A DNA stretch of 30,905 bases from JBCBJX01 sp038522735 (GCA_038522735.1 JBCBJX010000027.1:1-30905), one strand, 5' to 3'. Positions 23,412-30,658 are shown, counted from the first letter of the stretch. Notes: generated by a model from the sequence alone, not told the origin. Made by a program: numbers and translations.

Positions 23412-23756
23412 ATGCCGACGCGCCCGACCATCCACGCCGCGCGACGCCTCCGGCAAACCGCGAATGCGCCGGAAGCGTCCGCATGGCGCGCCTTGCGCGC
23501 ACTGCGCCGGCGCGGCTTCCCCGTTCGGCGGCAGCACCCTGTCGGGGGCTAGGTCGTGGATTTCGCCATCGTGCGGGCGAAGCTGGCGATCGAAATCGAC
23601 GGTGCGGTTCACGAGCGCACGGATGTCGCGGCGCGGGATTTGGCACGGGAGGCTTACCTGAAGAAGCTCGGGTGGACCGTGCTGCACGTCGGCGCCGAGG
23701 AGGCGTTGTCCGCGGATCATTTGCTGGCGCGCGTGTCCGCTGAACTCGGTCTTTAA
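23412..23756 (+). pseudogene. DUF559 (Vsr/restriction-endonuclease-like) gene interrupted by an in-frame TAG
   Basis: One 115-codon frame matches the DUF559 family from end to end: the ARRLRQTANAPEASAWRALRALRRRGFPVRRQHPVGG N-terminal half, TAG at 23550-23552 (codon 47), then VVDFAIVRAKLAIEIDGAVHERTD...AREAYLKKLGWTVLHVGAEEAL. In family members the residue at the TAG is normally Tyr (HPIGPYVVDFA), so a TAC/TAT-to-TAG change is likely. The predicted nuclease residues (the Asp in VVDFA, and Glu-x-Asp-Gly in IEIDGAVH) are all retained downstream of the stop. If it is not read through, the product is a 46-residue fragment; re-initiation at GTG 23556 would give the 67-residue C-terminal half. It is flanked by inverted copies of repeat family 2. 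Confidence 0.82.
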
Positions 23757-23772
23757 GGATGGACTGCGCCCC

Positions 23773-23804
23773 CTCACCCCAACCCCTCTCCCAAGGGAGA
23801 GGGG
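23773..23804 (+). repeat. Palindromic repeat, family 2, copy E
   Basis: A CCTCACCCC leader followed by the perfect 10-bp-stem palindrome CCCCTCTCCC-AA-GGGAGAGGGG (23783-23804). The stem is identical to that of copy D on the other side of the DUF559 gene but in inverted orientation. A CTTTGGTTTAGTTTTC tail follows, so the hairpin could also act as a terminator for the DUF559 gene. Confidence 0.9.
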
Positions 23805-23844
23805 CTTTGGTTTAGTTTTCGAATAGATAACGAGGAGAACCCCC

Positions 23845-24894
23845 ATGCGCGGAAAATTCCAGAACATCATCGAGACCGTCGGCGACACGCCGATCGTGAA
23901 GATCAACCGCCTCGCGCCGGAGGGCGTCGAGATGTGGGCGAAGGTCGAAGCCTTCAATCCGCTGGGCTCGGTGAAGGACCGCCTCGCCATGGGCATCATC
24001 GAGGCGGCGGAGGCCTCCGGCGAGCTGAAGCCCGGCCAGACCGTCGTCGAGGCGACCTCCGGCAACACCGGCATCGGCCTCGCCATGGTCTGCGCGGCTA
24101 GGGGCTATCCCTTCGTCTCCATCATGGTGGAGACGTTCTCGGTGGAGCGCCGCAAGCTCATGCGGTTTCTTGGAGCGCAGGTGATCGTCACGCCGAAGGA
24201 GGCGAAGGGTACCGGCATGATCGACAAGGCCCGCGAGCTTGTCGACAAACACGGCTGGTTCTGGGCCCGCCAGTTCGAGAACCCGGCGAACGCCGACGTG
24301 CACGAGCGCACCACCGCCCGCGAGATCATGGCGGCCTTCGAGGGCGAGAAGCTCGACTACTTCGTCACCGGCACCGGCACCGGCGGTACGCTTTCCGGCG
24401 TCGGAAGGGTGATGCGGAAAGAGCGTCCCGAGACGAAAATCATCGTCACCGAGCCGGACGTCGCCGCCATCATGATGAGCGGCGCGGCGCAGGAGCGCCA
24501 CAGCGACGGAACGCCCGCCGCCTCCCACCCGTCATGGACGCCCCACCCCATCCAGGGCTGGACGCCGGACTTCATCCCGCTGGTCGCCCAGGAGGCGATC
24601 GACAAGGGTTATATCGACCGCTTCATCCCCGTCTCCGGCGAGGAGTCGATCGCCGCCGCAAAAGCGCTTGCGCAGAAAGAAGGGATCTTCTGCGGCGTCT
24701 CCTGCGGCGCGACGTTCGCGGCGGCGCAGAAGATCGCCGCGGAAGCCGAATCCGGCGCACGCATCCTCTGCATGCTGCCCGATACGGGCGAGCGGTATCT
24801 TTCAACGCCGCTCTTCGGCGATGTGGAGGAGCATATGACGGAGGCGGAATGGGAAATCGCGCGGTCGACGCCGACGGCGGTGCTGGCGGGTTGA
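23845..24894 (+). CDS. cysK: Cysteine synthase (O-acetylserine sulfhydrylase family)
   Basis: A PLP-dependent enzyme that replaces the acetyl group of O-acetylserine with sulfide to make cysteine. At 349 residues it is slightly longer than typical CysK (about 310-325), with an extra insertion around 210-245 (VAAIMMSGAAQERHSDGTPAASHPSW...). Seen: NPLGSVKDR with the PLP lysine Lys44, the substrate loop TSGNTG, the phosphate-binding GTGTGGTLSG, and the C-terminal GISCGAT-type loop, here GVSCGAT. ATG at 23845 has a CGAGGAG Shine-Dalgarno at 8-9 nt. Because the palindromic repeat lies between it and the DUF559 gene, its promoter must be in or near 23805-23830. CysK rather than a cystathionine synthase is inferred from motif similarity. 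Confidence 0.92.
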   Translation: MRGKFQNIIETVGDTPIVKINRLAPEGVEMWAKVEAFNPLGSVKDRLAMGIIEAAEASGELKPGQTVVEATSGNTGIGLAMVCAARGYPFVSIMVETFSVERRKLMRFLGAQVIVTPKEAKGTGMIDKARELVDKHGWFWARQFENPANADVHERTTAREIMAAFEGEKLDYFVTGTGTGGTLSGVGRVMRKERPETKIIVTEPDVAAIMMSGAAQERHSDGTPAASHPSWTPHPIQGWTPDFIPLVAQEAIDKGYIDRFIPVSGEESIAAAKALAQKEGIFCGVSCGATFAAAQKIAAEAESGARILCMLPDTGERYLSTPLFGDVEEHMTEAEWEIARSTPTAVLAG

Positions 24895-24942
24895 CGGCCA
24901 GCCACGGCGCGTCGGCTATAAGAGCAGCAGGCTCAGTCCGTT

Positions 24943-25320
24943 ATGGGTTTCGTCGCCAAGTTGCTGATGTTTCCGTTCTACGGAAGACAGAAGCGGCTCG
25001 CATCTAAGCGCCCGTCTCTGTCCGAGGAGGAGTTCGTCCGGCGCTGCTCCGAAACCTCGGAAGACCAGCCGGCCGCTTCTTACGTTTTCAGGCATCTGCT
25101 GGAACACACGCTGCACACCGCATTCACCCCCTATCCGGACGACTGTCTTGAGAAAGTGTTCGGCATCGCGGAGGAGGAGCTGGACGAAGATCTGATCCTC
25201 GCTCTTCTACGAGATCAGCAGGTCCCTCCGCCAACTGACGAAGATGTCAGGAAATTCGGCCCGGTTCGGACGCCGGCCGACGTCGTGGCGTTCGTCCGGT
25301 TCGCGCGTGACGTTTCGTAG
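24943..25320 (+). CDS. Hypothetical protein
   Basis: A 125-residue acidic, mostly helical protein without a recognisable domain. The N-terminus (GFVAKLLMFPFYGRQKRLASKR) is amphipathic and basic; the remainder contains EEEFVRRCSETSEDQPAASYVFRHLLEH and EEELDEDLILALL. It starts 48 bp after cysK on the same strand and may be co-transcribed with it, or use the TATAAG at 24918-24923 as a -10 element (weak). Codon use is like the neighbours, with slightly less G/C bias. It ends in TAG. Confidence 0.7.
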   Translation: MGFVAKLLMFPFYGRQKRLASKRPSLSEEEFVRRCSETSEDQPAASYVFRHLLEHTLHTAFTPYPDDCLEKVFGIAEEELDEDLILALLRDQQVPPPTDEDVRKFGPVRTPADVVAFVRFARDVS

Positions 25321-25370
25321 AGACTTTCCGCCTCGCCCGCGCTCCGTGCACCCCCGAGAGCAGTAAGCGT

Positions 25371-26084
25371 CTACCCAAGGAACGCTTCAACCTCGATATC
25401 CGCCCTCAAGGGCTGCAGCGGAAACGCGAGGTGCGGACGCTCCGGGTCCAGACCGGCGAAGCGTCGGCGAAACTCCGCAGCCGGCTCCGCGCGAAGCCCG
25501 TCGCGTCCGTCGAGGAACTGGCACCAGATCGGCGCGCCGCTGCACGCAGGCCGCTCAACCGGCAGCAGCGCCCCCATCGCCGTCGGCGGAAACAGCGCGC
25601 GGTATCGTTCGAGATTGTAGAGCCAGGAGAACCCGACGGCGGTGTCTCGGCCAGGATGAGCGCCGGCCACATGCTCCGCCAGCGCCCGCAACTCATCCCG
25701 ACGCCGCTGTTGGGCGGCGACGGCGAGCGGTCGCGTTTCGGCGCTGTCCGGCGGCCTGATGAAATGCAGGCGGACGGACGTCTCGCCGAAGAGCGAATAG
25801 CCGAACCACCCGAACGCATACGTCCCGGCTTCCAGCGGCGCGAAGCGTTTCGTCAAATGGCGCATCGTATGGTTGAGACCAGACGCGCCGGGCCGCAGGT
25901 CTTTCACAAACGCCCGCCACTCGGCGCCGGCGACGTCTCCCGGCCGCCCCAGACCCAGACGCCGGTGGATGTTCGTATGCGTCCGAACGACCTCGCCGAA
26001 GCCCCCGCCCCTGCGCGTTTGGACAGCTTCCGCGAACTCCAGTTGCAGCGCGATCCAGTCGCGATAGCGCTCGACCGGGGTCAT
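25371..26084 (-). CDS. Hypothetical protein coupled to the DASS transporter gene
   Basis: A 237-residue, probably cytoplasmic protein; no family recognised. It is rich in Arg and aromatic residues: AFGWFGYSLFGETSVRLHFIRPPDSAETRPLAV in the middle, and a C-terminal FAGLDPERPHLAFPLQPLRADIEVEAFLG. ATG at 26084 overlaps the stop of the upstream transporter by four bases (ATGA), so it is translated by coupling and likely functions with the transporter. The G/C third-position pattern confirms that this strand is coding over a long antisense open frame. Confidence 0.78.
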   Translation of the reverse strand: MTPVERYRDWIALQLEFAEAVQTRRGGGFGEVVRTHTNIHRRLGLGRPGDVAGAEWRAFVKDLRPGASGLNHTMRHLTKRFAPLEAGTYAFGWFGYSLFGETSVRLHFIRPPDSAETRPLAVAAQQRRRDELRALAEHVAGAHPGRDTAVGFSWLYNLERYRALFPPTAMGALLPVERPACSGAPIWCQFLDGRDGLRAEPAAEFRRRFAGLDPERPHLAFPLQPLRADIEVEAFLG

Positions 26085-27559
26085 CCGAACGCCACAGGCG
26101 CCAGAACATAAACAATCCCGGTAATGAGCACGATCGCCACCAGGTTCAGCCGGAAGCCCGCCGCGGCCATAGTCGGCAGGCTGACGGCGCCGGAGGCGTA
26201 GACGACGGCGTTCGGGCCCGTCGCCATGGGCAACATGAAGGCGCAGCTCGCCGCCATGGCGAGGGGCGCGGCGAGGAGCTCCACCGGCAGACCGGTGGCG
26301 AGCGCGACGGCGCCGAGCACCGGCATCAGCGCGGCGGCGGTGGCGATGTTGCTCGTCACCTCCGTCGTGAAGATGACGAACGCCGTCAGCGTCAGGATGA
26401 GAACGATGAGCGGAAGGCCCGCGAGGCCCGACAGCTCGCCGCCGATCCACGTTCCGAGCCCCGTCGCGGTGATCGCGCCGGCGAGCGACATGCCGCCGCC
26501 AAAGAGGAGCACGACGCCCCAGGGGATCGTCTCCGCCGTCCGCCAGTCGAGGAGACCCGGCGATCGGTTCTCGTCGCCGGCGGGGATGAGGAAAGCCAGA
26601 AAGACCCCGAGGATCGCGACCATGTGGTCGGTGAGCCCCCCGAGCGGCGCGACGCCGAACACCTCGACGCCCGTCAGCGGCCTGCGGAAGATCCACAGGC
26701 CCGCGATGACCGCGAACATGGCGACGGTGCGTTTCTCCGGCGTCGTCATCGGCCCGAGCTCAAGGAGGCGCGCGCGGACGGCCTCGCGCCCCGCCCCGCC
26801 GGCGTGCGGCGTGATGCGGAAAGCCCATTTCGTCAGCACAAGCCACGCCGTGGGAACGAGAACGCAGACGGTCGGGAGCCCGAGGGTCATCCACTGCAGA
26901 AAGTCGATCTCGAAGCCGGCGTTGTCGTTCAGATAGCCGACGACGATGAGGTTCGTCGGCGTGCCGACGAGAGTGCCGAGCCCGCCGATGGAACAGGACC
27001 ATGCGACGCCGAGAAGAAGCGCCTTGGTGAGCGGCGCGTCCGTCCCCTCCCCGCCGAGAGTCGCCGCGGCGACCGAGAGTGCGATCGGCGTCAGCATGAT
27101 CGACGTCGCGGTGTTCGAGATCCACATCGACAGAAGCGCCGCAGCGGCCATGAAGCCCGCAATGAGCATCGCCGGATGGTCGCCCGCCCGCACGACGATG
27201 TTGAGCGCGATCCGCGCGTGCAGGTTCCAGCGCTGGATCGCCTTGGCGATGATGAACCCGCCCATCAGCAGGACGACGATCGGATGCATGTAAGGCGCCG
27301 CGGCTTCCCGGACGCTCAGCACCCCGAACAGCGGCAGAAGGAGGATCGGCGCCAGCGACGTCGCCGGGATCGGGATCGCCTCGCTCACCCACCAGGAGGC
27401 CATGAGCGCGAGAAGGGCGAGGACGGTCCAGGCCTCGCGCGCTGTGGCGGACTGATCGATGAGGCTCTCCGGCGGCCCCATAAGGAGCAACAGCCCCGCG
27501 ACGAGGGGCCCGGCGGCGAGCCCCGCCCATCCTCTCGCGCTCCGCATCCGTTCCGACAT
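26081..27559 (-). CDS. DASS/SLC13-family anion (sodium:dicarboxylate or sulfate) symporter
   Basis: An inner-membrane transporter of 492 residues with about 11-13 hydrophobic segments. The DASS-family sodium-coupling motifs are seen twice as inverted repeats: SNTATSIMLTPIALS and TEVTSNIATAAALMPVL, and GLGTLVGTPTNLIVVGYL is also characteristic. Typical substrates are C4-dicarboxylates, citrate or sulfate; I cannot say which. ATG at 27559 has AGGAG 8 nt upstream; an ATG at 27592 would extend the basic N-terminus but has no Shine-Dalgarno. It is first of a two-gene operon with the hypothetical gene and is divergent from the outer-membrane protein gene across a palindromic region. Confidence 0.93.
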   Translation of the reverse strand: MSERMRSARGWAGLAAGPLVAGLLLLMGPPESLIDQSATAREAWTVLALLALMASWWVSEAIPIPATSLAPILLLPLFGVLSVREAAAPYMHPIVVLLMGGFIIAKAIQRWNLHARIALNIVVRAGDHPAMLIAGFMAAAALLSMWISNTATSIMLTPIALSVAAATLGGEGTDAPLTKALLLGVAWSCSIGGLGTLVGTPTNLIVVGYLNDNAGFEIDFLQWMTLGLPTVCVLVPTAWLVLTKWAFRITPHAGGAGREAVRARLLELGPMTTPEKRTVAMFAVIAGLWIFRRPLTGVEVFGVAPLGGLTDHMVAILGVFLAFLIPAGDENRSPGLLDWRTAETIPWGVVLLFGGGMSLAGAITATGLGTWIGGELSGLAGLPLIVLILTLTAFVIFTTEVTSNIATAAALMPVLGAVALATGLPVELLAAPLAMAASCAFMLPMATGPNAVVYASGAVSLPTMAAAGFRLNLVAIVLITGIVYVLAPVAFG

Positions 27560-27585
27560 GCGCCGTCTCCTGACTGTTTTCGCGG

Positions 27586-27603
27586 TTGACATCAGCGTGT
27601 CAA
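27586..27603. promoter_or_regulatory. Divergent-promoter dyad TTGACA-N6-TGTCAA
   Basis: A perfect 6-bp inverted repeat with a 6-bp spacer in the 99-bp region between the DASS transporter and outer-membrane protein genes. Each arm equals the sigma-70 -35 consensus reading outward, one on each strand, so it may be overlapping -35 boxes of divergent promoters or a regulator's operator. Matching -10 boxes are not obvious on either side. Confidence 0.5.
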
Positions 27604-27658
27604 ACACCGCGTGTTCAACCTCCGGGGGCGTATCGCATTCAACTTTGGAGACAAACCT

Positions 27659-28168
27659 ATGAAACGCGCAATTCTCGCCGCCCTTCTTGCTTGCGCCGCT
27701 GCGCCGGCGCTCGCCCAGGAGCGCGAGAACGTCTACGGGACGCTCGGCTTTACGTACCTGAACGACGACGAATTCGGCCTCGGCGCGATCACCGCGCGCG
27801 CGGGTTACGAGTTCAACCCGAGCTTCGCCGTGGAGGGCGAGTTGAGCTACGGGATCTTCGACGACGAAATCGACGGCGCGGGCGGCGCCGACGCCGACAT
27901 CGAGCTGGGCGTCACCTTCGGCGCCTTCGGGGTCTACCGCGCGCCTGTCAGCGACGCGGTGACGCTGTTCGCGCGGGGGGGGCTCTACCGCATCGAGTTC
28001 GACGTCGAAGGCAACGACGGCAACAATGACGACATCGCGCCGGCGTTCGGCGGCGGCGCGGAGGTCAATTTCGACGACCGCAACGCCCTGCGCTTCGGCC
28101 TCACCTTCGCCGATGTCGGCGACAACTCCGTGGAGCTTTTCGAAGCATCCTTCTTGCGGCGGTTCTAA
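27659..28168 (+). CDS. Outer-membrane beta-barrel protein (OmpA/OmpW-like porin family)
   Basis: A 169-residue protein with a cleavable signal peptide (MKRAILAALLACAAAPALAQE, cut before Gln-Glu). The mature part has alternating hydrophobic strands and acidic loops: NVYGTLGFTYLNDD, TARAGYEFNPSFAVEGELSYGIFD, VTFGAFGVYRAPV, TLFARGGLYRIEFDVEG, AFGGGAEVNF, and a terminal phenylalanine (FEASFLRRF), the C-terminal signature read by the BAM machinery. It resembles the eight-stranded Omp25/OmpA-type barrel proteins of Alphaproteobacteria. ATG at 27659 has TTGGAG 9 nt upstream; an earlier in-frame start would precede the signal peptide and is rejected. It converges on the MAPEG gene, and a GC hairpin overlaps its stop codon. 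Confidence 0.88.
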   Translation: MKRAILAALLACAAAPALAQERENVYGTLGFTYLNDDEFGLGAITARAGYEFNPSFAVEGELSYGIFDDEIDGAGGADADIELGVTFGAFGVYRAPVSDAVTLFARGGLYRIEFDVEGNDGNNDDIAPAFGGGAEVNFDDRNALRFGLTFADVGDNSVELFEASFLRRF

Positions 28169-28220
28169 GCCGCCTCGGCCTCCGACGTCCCGCGGTCGCG
28201 CCGCGGGGCGTCGTCCGCCA

Positions 28221-28628
28221 TCAGAGGAAAGCCAGCACGTTCTTCGCCGCAAGCGCCATCAGGACGAACGTTCCGAGCGAGAACAAGACGAAGCGGGCGA
28301 CCACGAGATTGATCGTGTTCTGAACGAGGGAATGGGCGATGCGGAGCGCGACGTACCCCCATGCGAGGGCGACCGCCAGCCCGTCGCCGTTCCCCGCGAG
28401 GTGCGTGTAAAAAGCAAGCGCGTAGAAGAGAGTCGGCTGCTCGTGCAGGTGGTTGTAGTTGTCCGCGACCGCCCGCGCGCCGCTGGGCATGCGGTCGGCG
28501 TAGGTTCCAGGGTGCTTCGCCTCCTGCGGCGCGATTTTCGCCGCCTGCATCGCCGGAAGGCGCCTTGCATACATCCAGAGCCAGACGAGAAGCGTCCAGA
28601 TAATGAGGGCGAGGACGGGCGTCAGCAC
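28221..28628 (-). CDS. MAPEG-family membrane protein
   Basis: A 135-residue protein with four membrane helices, of the MAPEG family (microsomal glutathione transferase/prostaglandin synthase-like). Seen: TPVLALIIWTLLVWLWMYARRLPAM, NYNHLHEQPTLFYALAFYTHLAG (the family's helix-2 motif with N and H/E), GYVALRIAHSLVQNTINLVVARFVLFSLGTF and a C-terminal helix. I chose GTG at 28628 because it follows the gatA stop by one base and removes an Arg-rich non-membrane extension; coupling to gatA translation would compensate for the weak Shine-Dalgarno. Its functional link to gatCA is unclear and may only be transcriptional. Confidence 0.85.
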   Translation of the reverse strand: MLTPVLALIIWTLLVWLWMYARRLPAMQAAKIAPQEAKHPGTYADRMPSGARAVADNYNHLHEQPTLFYALAFYTHLAGNGDGLAVALAWGYVALRIAHSLVQNTINLVVARFVLFSLGTFVLMALAAKNVLAFL

Positions 28629-28629
28629 G

Positions 28630-30102
28630 TCAGGCCCACCACGCCTCGGGGCGTCCGGTGAACGCCGCCGCTTTCTCCAGCGCAGCCGCGGCCGCAAACA
28701 TGGTCTCCTCGTCGAAGGGCCGACCGACGAGCTGCAGCCCGAGGGGGAGGCCGTCCTTGTCGAGGCCGGCGGGAACCGAGACGCCTGGCAGGCCGGCGAG
28801 GTTCGCCGGCACCGTGAAGACGTCGTTCAGATACATCTGCACCGGGTCGTCGAGCTTGCGGCCGATGGGGAACGCCGCGTTCGGCGTCGTCGGCGTCAGC
28901 AGGAGATCGACGGACCTGAAGACCTCTTCGAACTCGTTCGCGATCAGCTTCCGGATCTTCTGGGCGCGCAGATAATAGGCGTCGTAGTAGCCCGCGGAGA
29001 GAACGTAGGTGCCGATCAGCACCCGGCGTTTCACCTCGTCGCCGAAGCCCTCCGCCCGCGTCTTTTCGTATTGGCGGGTGATGTCCTTGTCGGCGACGCG
29101 GAGGCCGTATTTGACCCCGTCATAGCGCGCGAGGTTGGAGGAGGCTTCGGCCGGGGCGACGATGTAGTAGACCGGCAGGGCGTACTTGGTGAGCGGCAGG
29201 GAGACGTCGACGACTTCCGCCCCCGCATCCTTCATCCACTGGACGCCTTGCGACCAGAGGGTCTCGATCTCACCCGGCATGCCGTCCATGCGGTATTCCT
29301 TCGGCACGCCGATCTTCATGCCCTTCACGGACTTGCCGAGGGCGGCCTCATAGTCCGGAACCGGACGGTCGATGGAGGTGGAATCCTTCGGATCATGTCC
29401 CGCCATGGATTTCAGCATGATGGCGGCGTCGCGTACGTCCCGTGCGATCGGGCCGGCCTGATCGAGGGAGGAGGCGAAAGCGACGATGCCCCAGCGCGAG
29501 CAGCGGCCGTAGGTCGGCTTCACGCCGACGGTGGCGGTGAGCGAAGCCGGCTGACGGATCGAGCCGCCCGTATCCGTCCCCGTGGCGCCGGCGCAGAGGC
29601 GCGCGGCGATCGCCGCCGACGAGCCCCCCGAAGAGCCGCCGGGCGTCAGTTTCTCGCCGCCCGCGACCCGCCATGGGTTCGCAACCGGTCCGTAATAGGA
29701 GGTCTCGTTGGAGGAGCCCATGGCGAACTCGTCGAGATTGAGCTTGCCGAGCATCACCGCGCCGTCAGCCCACAGATTGGCGGAGACGGTGGACTCATAG
29801 CGCGGCGTGAAGCCGTCGAGGATATGGGAGCCGGCGGTCGTCAGCGTCCCCTCGGTGCAGAAGAGGTCCTTGATCCCGAGGGGAACCCCTTCCAGCGCGC
29901 CGCCCTCGCCCTTGGCGAGTTTCGCGTCGGAAGCGGCCGCCATATCGCGCGCCTTGTCGGCGGTGACGGTGATGAACGCGTTCAGCTCCGAAGCCGCGTC
30001 GATCGCGGAAAGATAGGCGTCCGTCGCTTCCCGGGCGGAGACGGTCTTCGCTTGCAGCGCGTCGCGCAGCCCGGCGAGGGTGAGGTCGGTGATCGCGCTC
30101 AT
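28630..30102 (-). CDS. gatA: Aspartyl/glutamyl-tRNA(Asn/Gln) amidotransferase subunit A
   Basis: GatA is the amidase subunit of GatCAB and releases ammonia from glutamine for tRNA-bound Glu/Asp amidation. The 490-residue protein is full length. The amidase-signature triad is in place: Lys78 in LGIKDLF, the cis-Ser at 157 in TPGGSSGGSSAA and the nucleophile Ser181 in GTDTGGSIRQPAS. NETSYYGPVANPW and YGRCSRWGIVAFASSLDQAGP are GatA-specific blocks. ATG at 30102 is 3 nt after the gatC stop. The operon order is gatC-gatA, then the MAPEG gene. Confidence 0.97.
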   Translation of the reverse strand: MSAITDLTLAGLRDALQAKTVSAREATDAYLSAIDAASELNAFITVTADKARDMAAASDAKLAKGEGGALEGVPLGIKDLFCTEGTLTTAGSHILDGFTPRYESTVSANLWADGAVMLGKLNLDEFAMGSSNETSYYGPVANPWRVAGGEKLTPGGSSGGSSAAIAARLCAGATGTDTGGSIRQPASLTATVGVKPTYGRCSRWGIVAFASSLDQAGPIARDVRDAAIMLKSMAGHDPKDSTSIDRPVPDYEAALGKSVKGMKIGVPKEYRMDGMPGEIETLWSQGVQWMKDAGAEVVDVSLPLTKYALPVYYIVAPAEASSNLARYDGVKYGLRVADKDITRQYEKTRAEGFGDEVKRRVLIGTYVLSAGYYDAYYLRAQKIRKLIANEFEEVFRSVDLLLTPTTPNAAFPIGRKLDDPVQMYLNDVFTVPANLAGLPGVSVPAGLDKDGLPLGLQLVGRPFDEETMFAAAAALEKAAAFTGRPEAWWA

Positions 30103-30105
30103 CGC

Positions 30106-30393
30106 CTACTCCACCACCTTCGGCACGACGAAGAAGTGATCCTCCGTCTTCGGCGCGTTGGCGACCACGTCCGCGGGCTTGTTCCCGTCGGTCACCGCGT
30201 CCTCACGCATGGGCAATTCCGCGGCGACGGTGGAGGCCATCGCCTCGACGCCGTCCACGTCGACCTCGTTCAGCTGCTCGATCCAGCCGAGAATGCCGGA
30301 GATTTCCTTCGCAAGCGGCTGCAGGCGCTCTTCAGGCTCGGCGATGCGCGCGAGTTTCGCGACCTTGCGCACGGTGTCGGCGTCGACGGACAT
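30106..30393 (-). CDS. gatC: Aspartyl/glutamyl-tRNA(Asn/Gln) amidotransferase subunit C
   Basis: A small subunit that wraps around GatA and stabilises the GatCAB complex. The 95-residue protein has the typical two N-terminal helices (TVRKVAKLARIAEPEERLQPLAKEISGILGWIEQLNEVDVDGVE) and the extended C-terminal tail with LPMREDAVTDGNKP and FFVVPKVVE. ATG at 30393 has a GGAGC Shine-Dalgarno. It is the first gene of the gatC-gatA-MAPEG operon and is divergent from the small plus-strand transcription unit by about 140 bp. Confidence 0.96.
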   Translation of the reverse strand: MSVDADTVRKVAKLARIAEPEERLQPLAKEISGILGWIEQLNEVDVDGVEAMASTVAAELPMREDAVTDGNKPADVVANAPKTEDHFFVVPKVVE

Positions 30394-30467
30394 GGAAGCT
30401 CCAGTACTGCAGCGCGGGAGAAAGCCTGTGCGCTAGCAAAGGCCACGGGGGCCGTCCAGCGCCCCGA

Positions 30468-30473
30468 TTGACG
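30468..30473 (+). promoter_or_regulatory. Candidate -35 box for the small unit at 30532-30687
   Basis: TTGACG matches the -35 consensus at five of six positions and lies about 60 bp before the GTG of the 24-codon ORF. A convincing -10 is not visible at 16-18 bp (CACCTT at 30491-30496 is poor). GCCGTC and GACGGC flank it as an inverted repeat. Confidence 0.3.
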
Positions 30474-30515
30474 GCGGCCCCGTTCCGCCCCACCTTTCCG
30501 TCATCAGCAGCAAGC

Positions 30516-30532
30516 GAAAGGAGGTGATCCAG
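30516..30532 (+). promoter_or_regulatory. Extreme Shine-Dalgarno, 17-nt match to the 16S rRNA 3' end
   Basis: GAAAGGAGGTGATCCAG is complementary to the canonical 16S 3' tail (CTGGATCACCTCCTTTC) over 17 continuous bases, far beyond the usual 4-6. The complementarity ends at the first base of the GTG start of the 24-codon ORF, and the GGAGG core lies 8 nt upstream of that start. Confidence 0.8.
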
Positions 30533-30606
30533 TGTCGAGTGGAAACTTCAAGGCGACGGATCAGCGTGTGTCGATCGGCGAAGCGGCGGAGCAGCCTCTC
30601 TCGTGA
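30532..30606 (+). CDS. Possible 24-residue leader or small protein
   Basis: A GTG-initiated ORF of 24 codons encoding SSGNFKATDQRVSIGEAAEQ and ending PLS, with a TGA stop. It is supported mainly by the exceptional Shine-Dalgarno just upstream, the C/G-biased third positions, and the presence of its own terminator about 55 nt later. The peptide is hydrophilic with no signal or membrane segment, and I do not recognise it. It could be a genuine small protein or the coding part of a regulatory RNA. Without conservation data, translation is unproven. Confidence 0.45.
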   Translation: MSSGNFKATDQRVSIGEAAEQPLS

Positions 30607-30625
30607 GCTGTTAGGACAAGGGCGC

Positions 30626-30639
30626 GGCCCGCGCGGGCC
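30626..30639 (+). other. GC-rich hairpin within the small unit
   Basis: GGCCC-GCGC-GGGCC, a 5-bp stem with a 4-nt loop, 19 nt after the stop of the 24-codon ORF and 21 nt before the terminator stem. It suggests a structured 3' region in the short transcript. Confidence 0.4.
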
Positions 30640-30658
30640 CGATCGCCTTAGATCCACG

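Noticed and set aside
27560..28252. Longer N-terminal extension of the DASS transporter
   Set aside because: It would overlap the outer-membrane protein gene in antisense; the ATG at 27559 has a proper Shine-Dalgarno and begins the membrane protein.
28603..30471. 622-codon plus-strand open frame opposite gatA/gatC
   Set aside because: gatA and gatC are unambiguous on the minus strand; the frame is a by-product of high GC content.
30516..30532. Possible 16S rRNA gene fragment in antisense
   Set aside because: The match to the 16S 3' end stops after 17 bases and the next 20 bases diverge completely, so it is better explained as a Shine-Dalgarno.
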